From positions 57,646,156 through 57,710,155 of the forward strand of contig OX457042.1 in the NCBI GenBank assembly GCA_949752735.1: a stretch of 64,000 bases of DNA. Reading direction: 5' to 3'. The notes below the pieces were generated by a model. It ran no database searches. It saw only the letters and a program-made list of their open reading frames with translations, and had not been told where the DNA came from. The translations under genes were made by a program, and so were the position numbers. How positions within the stretch are numbered: the first letter of the stretch is position 1; the number at the start of each line of letters is the position of its first letter. This DNA is from Lumbricus terrestris. Its lineage: Eukaryota; Annelida; Clitellata; Crassiclitellata; Lumbricidae. Of the stretch, positions 41,896-54,320 are shown piece by piece.

Positions 41896-42314
41896 CAGCG
41901 GCGCCCGCAGGATTTTTTTCTTGTACGCACAGCAATTTTCGATGGAGGGGGAACAGAGGAAAACTTTTCGTCAAAAGTCGCCGAAAAAACTGATGACCTT
42001 TTTTTAGTCATCGGCCAAAATTTTTCCCCAAAACATAAAATCTTCCAAAAAACCGTTTCCATCCGCCGAAAAAAACTGATGACCTTTTTTTAGTCATCGG
42101 CCAAAATTTTCCCCCAAAACATAAAATCTTCCAAAAAACCGTTTCCATCCGCCGAAAAAAACTGATGACCTTTTTTTAGTCATCGGCCAAAATTTTCCCC
42201 CAAAACATAAAATCTTCCAAAAAACCGTTTCCATCCGCCGAAAAAACTGATGACCTTTTTTAGTCATCGCGCTGTACGTACTTGCGTACGTGCGTACGTC
42301 TGCGGGCGCCGCTG
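41896..42314. mobile_element. hAT-type MITE with an 86-bp internal tandem
   Basis: Ends CAGCGGCGCCCGCAG inverted; exact duplication CATCAAGC (41888-41895, 42315-42322). TGATGACC recurs at 41991, 42077, 42163 and 42248 (period 85-86). Each unit holds a TGATGACC...TTTAGTCATC near-palindrome. Confidence 0.9.
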
Positions 42315-42355
42315 CATCAAGCACATGTAGGCAGAGGCATTGTTTGTTAATTTAA

Positions 42356-43926
42356 CACATTGACCGCGAGGTACGAGTTAACTCGTACTCCAGTTGGTTG
42401 TCTGGGACGCGAGGTACGAGTTAACTCGTACTCCAGATATACAGGGACTTCACTGCATTTCAGGCGTCGTGCTGGCAATCAATGGTACCTCTGGTAATGG
42501 GAGATCAGATTCTCAGCCGGGCCTGGCTTGTCGATGCTTTTCTACAGGGCTGACGTGTGTCATAAAGCGATGGGGTTTCCTCCGGTCTAATTTACGATGG
42601 GCTGCCACGTGTAAGAGAGCACGGTACCTCATTCAAGCCTCGAGTTCTATTACGCCTATAGGGCGGGCGGAGACGTCTGTTGTAACTGTAGGTGCGGTCA
42701 TTAGTTTATTAGTGATGGAATTTTATTGCAGTCCTAACTGCGACCATACGACTCATGCAGTAGGCCTACATTATTTTTCTGGACTTAGCATTTTAGTAGC
42801 CAGGTCTGATGGCGTCGCGAGAAAGATACACAGTCAACTATCGATGACATTGAACCTGTTATAATAGTTAGGCTATGCCGAGAGTGAGATAATTGAAGCC
42901 TGCAAGGTCTCCATTGCATGTGCATGTTGACTCCGAGTCATATTCCAGGCCGAGCCTTAATTCTGATGCTGCGATGATATCGCACGACACTTGTATTTAG
43001 AACTCGTGCTTGGGAAGCTGCTGACACGAATTACACACCAAATGTGCTTTTGAATAGGGTTATAAGGCTGGTCTTAGCAGCTCTATCAACATAACCTAAA
43101 TGCCGAGTTACGTCTAATAGATTTCTTCGATTTATTCTTTACGAAGGATAAATAAGGATTATAGCCTATATAATGAGCTTGAAGGCAGAAGAGTCCAACA
43201 AATTCGTGGACCAATTTCTACAAAAGTCCACATTCAGGCCAAAAACTAGGGTTCACTAATTATTGGCACTCCACAACAGTAGCCTACATGAGATGAGAAA
43301 ATTCCTGGAGTGTCTTTCCGATGATAAAGAAGCCGACAATATGAATTGCTGGGGATCCAACTATTGTCACTCCCATTTTCAATCAGACCATGACGCATGA
43401 CAGATTTGAACTCATAGGCCTACCGAAATTCTGGCACAAATGCAATGTGAAGGTTTGTCTGAAAATGACAGGCTTTTCAAGCTGCGTGACATTTGCAATG
43501 CCAAGGTCCTATTCTAATTTCACGATTTCAAGCCGTTTGTAGGCTACAGCCTACTCTAGAAAGCGGCATTCATAGGCCTGCTGATGAGTGCTGTGGCATG
43601 GGCGGCTGAAATGCAGAGCATCCTTAGACACATTACTGTAGGCCTAGAATATATTAGACTAATAATTAATTTGACAGTTTCTTTGCATATTCTTTTTCCG
43701 CTTTACATTTCAAGAGTCACTGTCAATGACAATTGACAATGACCGCTCTGTGCATGATTGTGGTAGGGCTGCTGCGTAGGGCGACAGATAAGCCCTAATA
43801 AATGGTCCCTGCGATCGAATTTTATGATCGAGCTGACCTGTGTCAAATTTACGATCGGACTGCCGGGGTTCAAATTTTCTATGGTGCCGCCGGGTACTGC
43901 AAAGAAATGGTCCCGCGGTCAATGTG
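42356..43926 (+). mobile_element. piggyBac-like transposon, decayed (1.57 kb)
   Basis: Inverted ends CACATTGACCGCG, both flanked by TTAA (42352-42355, 43927-43930). Plus-strand fragment GLSENDRLFKLRDICNAK (about 43450-43510) resembles the DRL(F/Y)KIR region of piggyBac transposases; stops surround it. A palindromic GAGGTACGAGTTAACTCG is tandemly repeated just inside the left end. The open 156-codon frame at 42394-42864 is not recognisable as transposase. Confidence 0.75.
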
Positions 43927-44075
43927 TTAAGTTGTGTCTCTTAGGATTAACTGGTCCGGAAGCACATAGAGAGGTTGACACTCCGCCTAATTGGGTCATT
44001 AATTGAACCTTCGAGGTCAGGAAATCACTATTCTGATTCCTACTCGCATCACCCTTGTCGCTGTCAGGAAAGAAT

Positions 44076-44250
44076 CAGTGGTGGAGCCAGGATTTCAGTT
44101 TTTTGGGGCGGCTGAATCCTCGCAGAGGAAATTTTCCATTTTTCATCTGCCAAAATTTCTGACAACTTTTTTAGTCATTCGGTCTTAATCTCGTGGATGC
44201 ATTTCAGTTTTAGGGGGCTTAGCCCCCCCCCATCCCTGGCGACGCCACTG
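44076..44250. mobile_element. hAT-type MITE (175 bp)
   Basis: CAGTGGTGGAGCCAGG and complement of CAGTGGCGTCGCCAGG at the ends, TTTTTTAGTCATTCGG inside. Flanks do not give a clean 8-bp duplication. Confidence 0.65.
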
Positions 44251-44796
44251 GTAAAGAAACAGAACTTCATAGTTCCTGTAATTCTCAATTTCTAATGCCA
44301 TTGGTTTTGGTCACCGCATCTAAGACCACAAATACAAGCGAAGCAGCCATCCCGCATTTTTATAACACATTTTATCCAACGCTTGCAATAATAATTGTTA
44401 TTGTAATTCCAGGTAGCATGTCCAATTGTCCATGCAATGTAGGAAATTAGGTTCCGATAAAATCGTTTGTTGCCGTGTCTCACATAAAGGGGCCTTTAAT
44501 TCTTTGCTGAATTCATGTGATTGATTAGTATTTCGACGTCAGATGTCAGGCCTTTCAATTATAGTTATTTTAGTAATTTCCTCCATTTTATCAGTTTTTG
44601 AATAACTTTTATTCATTAGAGCGGACTTTATGCTTTTCTTCTTTATATCCGATTATTTTAACAGCTATGAGATGTGCGCCGTCAATTCGAATTATTGCAA
44701 TAGCTTAGGCCTAAATAAAAACGTCCTAAAAAGGCTCTGCATTTAATGTTTCTGGCTGCATGTAGCCCATATATAATTATACACGGTGGACGAAAA

Positions 44797-45126
44797 CAGT
44801 AGCGGCGCTATGGGGGGCTAAGCCCCCCCCTAAAAAGGCCATCCATTTTTTCCCATGTAAAAATAAAATATTTGCGCAATTAACCCCCTTTATCCCACCC
44901 CCCCAATTACCGTAAAGGTACGCACGAGGTTTGACAGACAGTTTGGCGGATTATGAAAAAGGACCATTTTAGAAGATTTCGATTAAATGACTAAAAAGGT
45001 CGTCAAATTATCTTCGGATTTTGGCCGATGACTAAAAAAGGTCGTCAGAAATTTTGGCGACTGAAAAAGGAATTTTTTCCCCGAAAATCCAGCCCCCTCA
45101 AAACGAAAATCCTGGCGCCGCCACTG
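44797..45126. mobile_element. hAT-type MITE (330 bp)
   Basis: Ends CAGTAGCGGCGC and complement of CAGTGGCGGCGC; exact duplication GACGAAAA (44789-44796, 45127-45134). GATGACTAAAAAAGGTCGTC inside. Confidence 0.9.
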
Positions 45127-45307
45127 GACGAAAACACCGATCCTCTACAATAAATAGAGAAATCGACAATAAAAATGATGGGGTATAATTATTATACTGG
45201 TGCATTCATTTTGTTTAACCTATCCATATCATCGTCTATGGTTTCATCTGGCAGTCTCTATTATGCTACTCCTAGTACTGTAGTATGGTATCGTGTAATT
45301 AAATGAG

Positions 45308-45352
45308 AATTTATAAAGCGGCTCTTGCAGTAGCCTATTCAGAGGCGCTTTC
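45308..45352 (-). repeat. Isolated SINE/LINE tail
   Basis: AATTTATAAAGCGGCTCTTG ... CAGAGGCGCT only; the 5' part is missing. Confidence 0.5.
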
Positions 45353-45431
45353 AGCGTAACAGCTCCGAAAAAATAAGAAAGAATTCAAGTAGCGAAGGTC
45401 TGAAGGTGACACCTCAAATGCATGTACGCTA

Positions 45432-45647
45432 TGTGGACCTGTTATAGCGCCGCTTCAAGATATATATCTACCCAGAAGCGCTCCAGACTACTGTGCGGAC
45501 ACTGAATCGGAGTTCCACGCCAAAGCGTTGAGCAATTGCGAACGAATGACTTGTACAAGGGCCCTACACAGCGGCATGAGGTGGATTCGAACCTGCAACC
45601 CTCCGGCTGCAAGGTAACGATTATACCCCCACACCTTCGCGCACGAC
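45432..45647 (-). mobile_element. tRNA-derived SINE, full length
   Basis: GTGGATTCGAACCTGC (B box) near 45590, A-box region at 45620-45645, body and GGAGCGCTTCTGGGTAG tail on the minus strand. Confidence 0.88.
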
Positions 45648-47869
45648 AAATGTAGCCTGCTTTATTAACAATTGGGTCCATTATGTAGCCTACCACATGG
45701 ACTTGCAGACATTGTGTGTATTCAATATCTATTGACAAGTACCCCAGCCAACCAGCCAATTCGGGAACCTTACGGGTCCCATACGGGCTGCCATACGGGC
45801 CCCGTACGGGCAACCCGGCGGGAGCCCGGCGGGTTTTGTTCGAGGTTTCCCGATGGGAACCATACGGGTTAGCCCGCGAGCAGCGCCGGACAACCCAGTT
45901 CATACCCAGATGACTGATAATGTATACCCAGAATGCAAATTGTACTCTAAGCTGTGTTTTACATGGCTCGACACACCAAAACAACCATTTTAGTCATATT
46001 TGCAGCATGTATTGAGTTTCATACATAATTTCAAAAGTCTTGCAACAAACTTAAAAATGACCAAATAAAATTGCTACATCCTTATCCAAACTCAAGCAAA
46101 AAGCAAGAGGTAATGATTTGCTTTATATCTTGAGTTGGAATAAAGCTGGAGCAATTATTTTCTTCCATTTTGAATTTTGATGCAAAACTTTTAAAAACAT
46201 ACATATAACTCAATATGTTGCAAAAACCACATTAATGCATGCTGGTTTTGGAATCATGCATAGCAAATTTTACAGTACACTAACTAAATTAAAATGAAAT
46301 AGGCGCATCAAAATAGATTTTAAAATTGTGCTAATGAAATGAAGCCAGGAGTATTTTAAACACATTTTTTATAAGAAAATCCTGAAAAAATTAAAAACAC
46401 GAACTTATGTTTTCATAAGTTAGTCTGGGTGGTATCCAACATAATCTTGATTTCTGCCTGGTCTACCAAACATCGTTAAAGCAATAAATAATCAACAATA
46501 GTTGTGAATGACACCTCAGCTTACTCAACATTATTTATCAACTTTATTAATTCAACATTAAAAATATTGATAATATTGAATAATGTTCAGTCTCTGTGAA
46601 AGGCGAAGATTTCAACGGCTGATTTCAGTGCGACAATCCATGACATTTTCAAACCAAACAGAAAAACTGTCCTCGACAATTTCCTCGTGCTGTTAAAGGA
46701 ATATTTTGCGTCACCACACCTGAATTTTTAAACATATCAAACAAGTTTTATTTAACAAGTGACAGTAAAATTCACAGACATTGCAATTTGAAATTAGTTT
46801 TAAAAACTTGCTGTACCTTTTAAAAAGTTAAAGCCTTGAAACCAATTTAAATAGTAAATGTCTCACATAATCATAATTTCAACACATGAAACAGGCTCAA
46901 AGGATAAATTACTGGTCATGTCTCATATCATATGCAGGATGGCTTGCATTGGATATCATTCCCAATTGATGCGGATTGCCTACAGGGTCTGAGCATCTGC
47001 TAGGAGGGGTGCATTGATGGACTGGCCCCGTGTCTGTAAGAACACTGTTGTTCCACCTCAATCCGACTTGTATTCAGGCAACGCTGAAACCCATGCAATG
47101 GTCAATGAATTACGACCTTAAAATACACGTTTACCCCGAATTTTAAAGGAACTAACATTGTAGATGATAAAAATGTAATCCCAAATACTGCGTGTGCCAG
47201 TACATGTAAACAGCTATGGCCACACAAGAAATCCAAATAGAGCGCTGCGGTATTAGTCTCAATTTTTTATGTACTCCTATTTCTGCAAATTTTCACCTTT
47301 TTTTATTTTATTAACCTGACCGTAGTTGCTTAGATCTCGCATTGATTACTTACTTACTGAGCGCATTGTATCATGGGATACGGCTCATAGGCCGTAGCGC
47401 TCTATTTTAGTTAAGTCGTTGGCAATCATATTGTTTTGTATACAGGCACCGTGAGGCACGCAGTCTTCGAGATTCCCGGCAAAAGCATTCAGTGCACACC
47501 GGGCAGAGTTTAGGGCCGATATGATTAACAAATATAGCAGTTCCACCTATAAAAGGTGAACTTAAACACACATGGACACGCAGCAATGCATAAACCAACC
47601 GAAGCCGAACCTGTTTTACTCTAACCCACGCGCGTGGTGTCCATAACCCTAACCCAATCTCCGTCACGCCTAGTCGTATTCCGACCAAAATTAGACGCAG
47701 CATTTACCTAAAGTGTTGATATTGACAAGTATATTTTTGTCGCAATAAATAAAACGTAGTCTTACCTTCAACATAAACAAATCCCGATCTCCAAAAACTC
47801 GTGCATTCGAAACGGCACACAAAATGGCGTCGGAATAAACCAAATGCGGCTATACCGGTAGAGTCGGTA
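45648..47869. other. Unannotated intergenic stretch with a GC-rich block
   Basis: 45755-45870 is GC-rich with repeated CATACGGG / CCCGTACGGG units. The remainder, about 45.9-47.8 kb, is AT-rich with nothing recognised. Confidence 0.5.
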
Positions 47870-48196
47870 GACGGCGATAGGGTTGCCAGGCGTCCGGTAA
47901 TAAACCAGACAGTCCGGTATTCACACAATCTGTCCGGTTAGAAATTTCAGACATTACCGGACATGGCGGTGTCCGGTAAATAGTTATTGCTAGCAATAAG
48001 TGTTGGAGTGTATTTTCTTGGGTCCATAAAAAGACATCTACTTGCGATTTTCCAATAGCATTGCCGTTTTTCTACCCCTTCGAATGCACTCAAGTGACTC
48101 AGCTTGAGATATGTGGTACGTAGACATTCAGAGAGATAAGGGAGTATATTATGCTATATATGCTTAATATTATGGCTGGCTACATAAGTATATATA

Positions 48197-48906
48197 CACC
48201 GTGAGGCATAAAAAACAAAGCCCCTATAAAAATTGTTGTAACTTTAACAATATTCAAGCAATGTCAATGAAATTCAGGAAATTTATTGCTAAATAGCAGG
48301 CAGCATAAACAGATTTTCAGTTTGTACTCAAACAGTCCGCCTTCAGCTTCTACGCATGCGCGAAGTCGCTTGCGCCATTCACGCACAGCCTAGTTGGCAT
48401 TTCAGACTTTGAGCTACATAGGCTGCAACGCATCCAAAATTCTTTAGCTCGCGTTGTGCTGCGTGTCCCACTACGATCAAGTTCCTCAGTTTTACTTCAT
48501 CAGCTGCATTGGCTTCCTGTCGAATTTAGGATTAAATTTAAATTGGCCTGTTTAACCTTCAAATCCCTCTCTACCGGAACACCTCCCTACCTTCAGTCAC
48601 TGCTTACTCCTTATATTCCTCCTCGTTGCCTGCGATCATCAAACATGGGTCTTTTAGTTGAGCCTCGATGCAGAACTGTTATGGGCTCGCGTGCATTCCA
48701 TGCCTCTGCTCCCAAAGAATGGAATCTACTTCCACTCTCTCTTCGTTGCTCAAATTCACTCCCTACCTTCAAAAAACGGCTCAAAACTCACTATTTCTCT
48801 TTGGCCTTCAAGCACATGGACCTTTAACTGCATCTTCCTCTGGCGGCTGACTATCCGCGCCTCAGATTCACACTTTGGTGTGACCTTGCGCGCGTAATAA
48901 ATTTAT

Positions 48907-48990
<84 letters not shown>

Positions 48991-49806
48991 GTCAATAAAT
49001 TCGCTGTTCAAGCAAGATCGTTCCATGCTTTCACGATTCGCTTACGAAGATCTTCAACATCACGGACCTTTGTTTTGTATACCATTTCCTGCATGCATCC
49101 CCATATTTCATAATCGACGGGATTCAGATCTGGGCCGTTAGGGGCCATGTTGCTGGAAAGAGAGATATTGCAGCCGACCGCCTTCTACGCACAAGTTCGA
49201 CGTCTAGCAAATTCCTGATGGAGCCAGTCGGTGTTTCTTCTCTGGGGCGCGCGACAATTCACTTTGTTAAACCGGGGGTAAAATCAACGGCCAACACTAC
49301 AGAGATGTTTTACTCATGGAAGGCCTTCTACCTGAAATTCGAGAACTCTGAATTTTACATTTTCCAGCAAGGTGTTACTCTAGCGCACGGAGCTCGAGAA
49401 ACGGTTGCACTTCTGACGAATGAAACTCCTGACTTCATAATTCCTACACTAGGGCCCCTAACAGCCCAGATCTGAATCCCGTCGGTTATAAATTATGGGG
49501 ATGCATGCAGGAAATGGTATACAAAACAAAGGTCCGTGTTGTTGAAGATCTCCGTAAGCGAATCGTGAAAGCATGGAACGATCTTGCTTGAACAGCGAAT
49601 TTATTGACTATAGGCTGTGCGTGAATGGCGCAAGCGACTTCGCGCATGCGTAGAAGCTAAAGGCGGACAGTTTGAGTACAAACTGATAATCTTTTTACAT
49701 TGCCTGCTATTTAGCTATAATATTCCTGAATTTCATTGACATTGCTTGAATATTGTCAAAATTATAACAATTTTTCTAGGGGCTTTGTTTTTTATGCCTC
49801 ACGGTG
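48197..49806 (+). mobile_element. Palindromic mariner-type element
   Basis: Ends CACCGTGAGGCATAAAAAAC inverted, flanked by TA on both sides. The arms stay complementary for several hundred bases, the left arm interrupted by a LINE. The unique centre plus right arm encode, in shifting frames, a mariner transposase C-terminal half (ARETVALLTNETPDF, NSPDLNPVGYKLWGCMQEMV); NSPD carries the third catalytic Asp. The left arm repeats the 3' part of that gene in reverse. Confidence 0.88.
48393..48990 (+). mobile_element. 5'-truncated LINE (CR1/L2-like) with (AAT)n tail
   Basis: Open plus-strand frame: RVVLRVPLRSSSSVLLHQLH, LHWLPVEFRIKFKLACLTFK, GSRAFHASAPKEWNLLPLSL, TFKKRLKTHYFSLAF. It ends in about 80 bp of AAT. 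It splits the mariner left arm between CAGCCTA and GTCAATAAA. Confidence 0.9.
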
Positions 49807-50343
49807 TATAACTGGAGACAGTGATTAAGAATCACACAAGCCAGGCTAAACCAACCGTTCAGCCGTGTGCAGGTTATCCGATATAGCCCAGTCCTACCGA
49901 CATGATGAATGGCACTGCTCCAGATAGCTTCATAATTATTATTATGCCTGTCGTAGGCAATTTATGAATCCTGCCAACATCTTACGTAGCACTTAGTACT
50001 TGTTCCACCCCGCGCAGGTCTGCATATAGGTTATCGGGCAATCCATCGAACCCCTCCACTCAACTCTGCTCATCGCCAACTGCTCCACCTCCACCCACCA
50101 TCGTCCCAAGACTTATGCCAGCATCATAAGCCTCAGAAGTAGGGTGACATCTCTCATCAGAATATTAATCTCCCACGCACAATCAGCTTTTCATGCATGA
50201 CGACAGGGTTGCCGTGCATGTAGGCCTATATCAAATTTCTAGCCATTGCATTCTAGTTGGGCCCACGGACCACCCATACGCGAAATCACGGATGGCACTT
50301 TTTATCTAAATGTCCGACGCCAAAATTAAGTTGGGCCGCTGCT

Positions 50344-50407
<64 letters not shown>

Positions 50408-50440
50408 CGGTAATTTACTCAAGTCTGCCTGGCAACCCTA

Positions 50441-51019
50441 GACGGCGACAAGCTCGCGGGGTGCACCAGAAGGCTCCCGGCCGGAAACCGCGTTCAAACC
50501 CCGTCAGAAAACCGCACCGGATACCCGGGAGAAAACGGTAAGGGTCCCGTGAGTGCGTGTTCGCTGGGACAGTAACTGTTGCAGTTTCCCATGCAATACA
50601 CGACATTATTTTTCCTCTTGTAGCTTATAGCGTTGACCAAACTCTCGTTCACTAGGCCCTATGCAGTGGAATTTGATATCCGATAAACATCATTATGGAC
50701 GGTGTGTGCGGTTAGCCTTTGTGTCTTTATGACAGCGGAGGCTGTTTACTGCATGTAGTGGGTTTCCTAGTAGCGCTAGTAAACCACATGGCTTAACGAG
50801 ATGCAGCGATCAACATGAATTTGATCGTAATGGTTAAAGAAACTAGGTTTATTCTCCATTAGAAAATGAACAACTGTAGAGATGGAAGCTGTTTATGGCA
50901 AGAGCGTCCATAACGCCACATCCCAGCATAGTAGGATACTTGAAGGTTTCAGGTCAATGGTCATGTCCATTGTAATTCTGTCCTTGTTGGTCTTCCTCTA
51001 CAGTAACAGTTCGTACTCA
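50441..51019. other. Unannotated stretch
   Basis: GC-rich start (50455-50550) with repeated CCCGG / GAAACCG words, then ordinary AT-rich DNA. No gene seen. Confidence 0.45.
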
Positions 51020-51490
51020 ATGCCGCTGCTATAGATCATTGCCCGTCTTCCTCGATTCTCACATAGTTCTACATTCACGGCTGAACGACTTCACTGGCTT
51101 CCACTCTCAGCTCGCATTAAAAGTTTATATTTTGGTCCTCAAGTCTCAATTGGGTCTTGTTCCGAAGTAGCTTTTGTGATCCTATGCTTCGCCCCATTTC
51201 TCGCATTTCGAACGCTGCGTACTCTTAGGTCCTCTGATCGGCTTGAACTATTTGTTCCGCGCGTTAGGATCACCATGTTTCAATTCAGATCATTTGCCTG
51301 CATTGGTGCCAATAGCATTACTCCCTATTATATGGAATGGATTTTTCCAATCAGTTCGCTCCGTCTTGTAGTCCTTCACCATCTTTCTCTCCTCTCAGAC
51401 CTGACCTTTCTCTCGGGGTTGCACGCACTGGGAGCGCTTCTGAAAAGTCGTTGCTACAAGAACTCCTTTTAAGTGGTCAGACACAACACG
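51020..51490 (+). pseudogene. LINE reverse transcriptase C-terminal relic
   Basis: Frameshifted plus-strand pieces: ERLHWLPLSARIKSLYFGPQ, LRSSDRLELFVPRVRITMF, ending GSASEKSLLQELLL. Matches the same C-terminal region as the other LINE copies, more decayed. Confidence 0.75.
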
Positions 51491-52984
51491 GTACAATGTC
51501 TATTGTGACTAACTGACTATTCACGCTAAGCATCATGTGACAATGTGAAAGATAAACTTGGTCTGTATCATAGTATTGTATCATTTTCACCGACGCATTC
51601 GTAAAGACAGCAAAAAAGCATCAGGATCCAAATAGAATCGATCAACTGGAGATAGGGCTAATGTTAATCAACGATCATTCACAAATGACTAATGTGTCCA
51701 TGTGATGAGATAGAACCATAGAAAAACATTGAAAAGGAGCATAGATTTGAGAGTTACAAAAACGATGTTTAAATTGTGAAGCCACGCACTAGCCTACCTT
51801 AGGTCAGTGGAATAGCATCTAATATGCACCCTGACCAAAAGCACTTTCAAAAAATGTCATGAAAACTGTTTTGCATTCACGGTAGGATAAAGTAACAAAA
51901 CGCCGGGCATTTGTGTCACATAGACCTACTTCCATGCAGTCGCATTCTTCAAAATTTTATCCTAACCACTGTGTCTTCAAGTGACTGCAGTCTGTTACAG
52001 TCCTAGTTGCCTTTTATTTCAAATATCGGCTTCAGTTCTTACGGTCATAATGGCGTTTGAACAGGATCATATTTTGTTGTCTGTACCTCAGCTACGACTG
52101 CATTATGGCTTCAGTCACGCTTTTAACACACCTTTCAAAAAGACTCTCAGCTAGACATAGCTTACATTGAAACTGTCAAATTCTGGAGCATGACCAGTGA
52201 CAAGACATTTGGGCCGGTCTACCGATAGGCAATTGTGAGAAAGATTGGATGAACAGCCATACCTTCAGCCATGAAAGTTCATTGATTAAATTCTGAGGCA
52301 GAAACCAGAAGCACTACACAGACCACTTTCTTTCAGGCTTTCAGCTATTGACATTCTCCTCAGACCAATTTCTTTCATAGGAGTAGCAGCTTATCAACGA
52401 TCATGCATAGTAGCAGCTTTTCTGGTTGTGTGACGTGAGCATCTCGTTGAATCATAAGATTCAACAATTCTTTCATTGAATCATTGAAACGTTTGCACGG
52501 AGGGTTTTGTTTCAATAGAAATCCCCACCGGGCATACATTTATTATGGAACAACTGACAGACAGCAGTATAGCATTGCGAGCCATTGAAAGCGAAATGCT
52601 TGACATTGACCAGAGTGGTCTAAGTATGGATCAGAAATATATGCTCCACACAAGCAAAGTAGATCATTTCGGTCACCCCCCTTACAAGATCTTGCAGAGA
52701 AAGATCCTGAGAAGATGCCCCACGCTTTGTGGCTGCCAAAAGAAAAATCGAGTAGGCCTACTTAGACTTTTGTCGCAACTGACTTTTACTGATACGATGA
52801 AATATCTCAAAGGATAAAAAAAGTTATTGGTGTTTTACAGTTTTTAGGCTTCGTGACATGTCGCAAAGAGGAGTTATGGTAAAAAGTTAATATCTTCTAC
52901 AAATATATGCTTTATTGAATGCCAGTTTATTAATTTGCACTAAAAATATTGCATAAGAAAAACTGCAATTTTCTCAAAAAATTA
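51491..52984. other. Unannotated intergenic stretch
   Basis: A 90-codon frame (52545-52817) is unrecognised and has no coding hallmarks that I can see. Otherwise nothing. Confidence 0.5.
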
Positions 52985-53815
52985 AAAATTTTCGTAGCCT
53001 AACTTTGCCCTTTGGTGGGGGGCTGAGGACATTAATATTTTTCAAAACTTTTTGCACATTTCTTGACCCCATGTCATTGGGCAACTTTTGTTTGCTATTA
53101 CTTTTCGATAACCTGATTTTCTTTTTTTTCACTCCACCGGGTCCACCCTATTATATATGCTAGTAACTTGAAGATGGGACATGATAGGATGAAAAAGATT
53201 ACGAAAGCCGTGAATTGTAATTTTGATAGACTTTATCGCTCTTAGCGACATCGCCTGCGGGAGGAACTCGAATAATTGAAAGCAAATGCCACTTGCGTGC
53301 GCTGATGTCGAAATAGGTCTATAATATCAATCTTTCAATCTTTCATTAACGAAATAGTCTAATGATTTGCAAAGTAGGCCTCAGTCAAGTCTAGTCATTC
53401 AGCAATTCAAAGAGGCTCATTTATATGGGAAAGACTATAATATTGTTCTGTTCATAGGAGGCAGTGATGTCAGAGCTTCCATTTCTCAAACGTTTTCTCA
53501 TTAATCCAGCTTCTATTTCAGCTGCAAAAACCATCGACTAACAAATTCCCAGGTAACATTTTGTCGTTAACCATTTGTCGACGAATCAATATTTCGTGGA
53601 CGAGTTGTCTTTGGACCAGTTGTCGTTGGACCAGTTGTCGTGACACCCTCTAGGGTGGAGTGAAAAAAACGAAAATGGAAAATTCGAATAGTAATGGCAA
53701 CCAAAAGTTGCCCAATAACATGGGTCAAGAAATGTGAAAAAGTTTTTAAAATATTAATGTCTTCAGCCCGAACCAGAGGGCGAAAGTTTCGAAAACTTGC
53801 ATTTTTTTAACAGAA
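52985..53815. repeat. Inverted pair of MITE-like copies
   Basis: 52985-53151 (ending TTTCACTCCACCGGGTCCACC) and 53653-53815 (starting AGGGTGGAGTGAAAAAAACG) are diverged inverted copies about 500 bp apart; GGGCAACTTTTGTTTGC and its counterpart are clear. Their recognisable ends face inward, so they are probably two separate insertions. Confidence 0.6.
53476..53650 (-). repeat. Fragment of a 17133-type minisatellite-core element
   Basis: One to two antisense core units (ATCCAGCTTCTATTTCAGCT) followed by a GACCAGTTGTCGTTGGACC border ending TGTCGTGACACC, as at 17733. Confidence 0.75.
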
Positions 53816-54077
53816 AATTGCAGGCTTTCATTGTAAAATATTCTTAATGCAGAATAATTAATTAATTAGTTATAACTTGAGATCTGGCTACAGTAGCCTA
53901 ATCTTCATGTTGATGCTTTCGAAATCAGCATAGCAAAATCAGCAATAATTGCTTGCAGATCAAACAGGAACGCTGAAATAAAGATAATGTCAGCTGCATA
54001 CATGACACATCCAAAGTAAGTATTCTCCAATTCTACAAAAATGACTGGATCTACTTGACATTTTGATAATAGGCCTA

Positions 54078-54172
54078 AATTCATTCATTCATTCATTCAT
54101 TCATTCATTCATGCATGCATTCATTCATTCATTCGTTCATTCATTCATGCATTCATTTATTCATTCATTCGG
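54078..54172. repeat. (ATTC)n microsatellite at a LINE 3' end
   Basis: TTCATTCA units with ATGC variants, continuous with the 3' tail of the adjacent minus-strand LINE. Confidence 0.95.
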
Positions 54173-54320
54173 AGCATTTATATAGCACCCTTTCAAGAAA
54201 CTACTCAGAGGCGCTCCCAGTCCAATCACGAACAAAGAAAAAAGACTTGAGAGACTTGTAGAACCCAGCCGGATGGACCACAAGTAGAGAGCGAAGGGTA
54301 ACTGGGAGATCGTTCCAGAC

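Larger units (their letters stand above)
47878..50440. mobile_element. hAT element hosting nested insertions
   Basis: Inverted ends TAGGGTTGCCAGGC; exact duplication GACGGCGA (47870-47877, 50441-50448). GTCCGGTAA motifs repeat inside the ends. Contains a mariner (48197-49806), itself containing a LINE, plus an (AT)n tract at 50345-50404. Confidence 0.9.

Noticed and set aside
42394..42864. 156-codon open frame as a gene
   Set aside because: It starts in the palindromic end of a piggyBac-like element, with no recognisable motif or splice context.
52545..52817. 90-codon frame as a gene
   Set aside because: No motif, no supporting splice sites, and flanking DNA looks non-coding.
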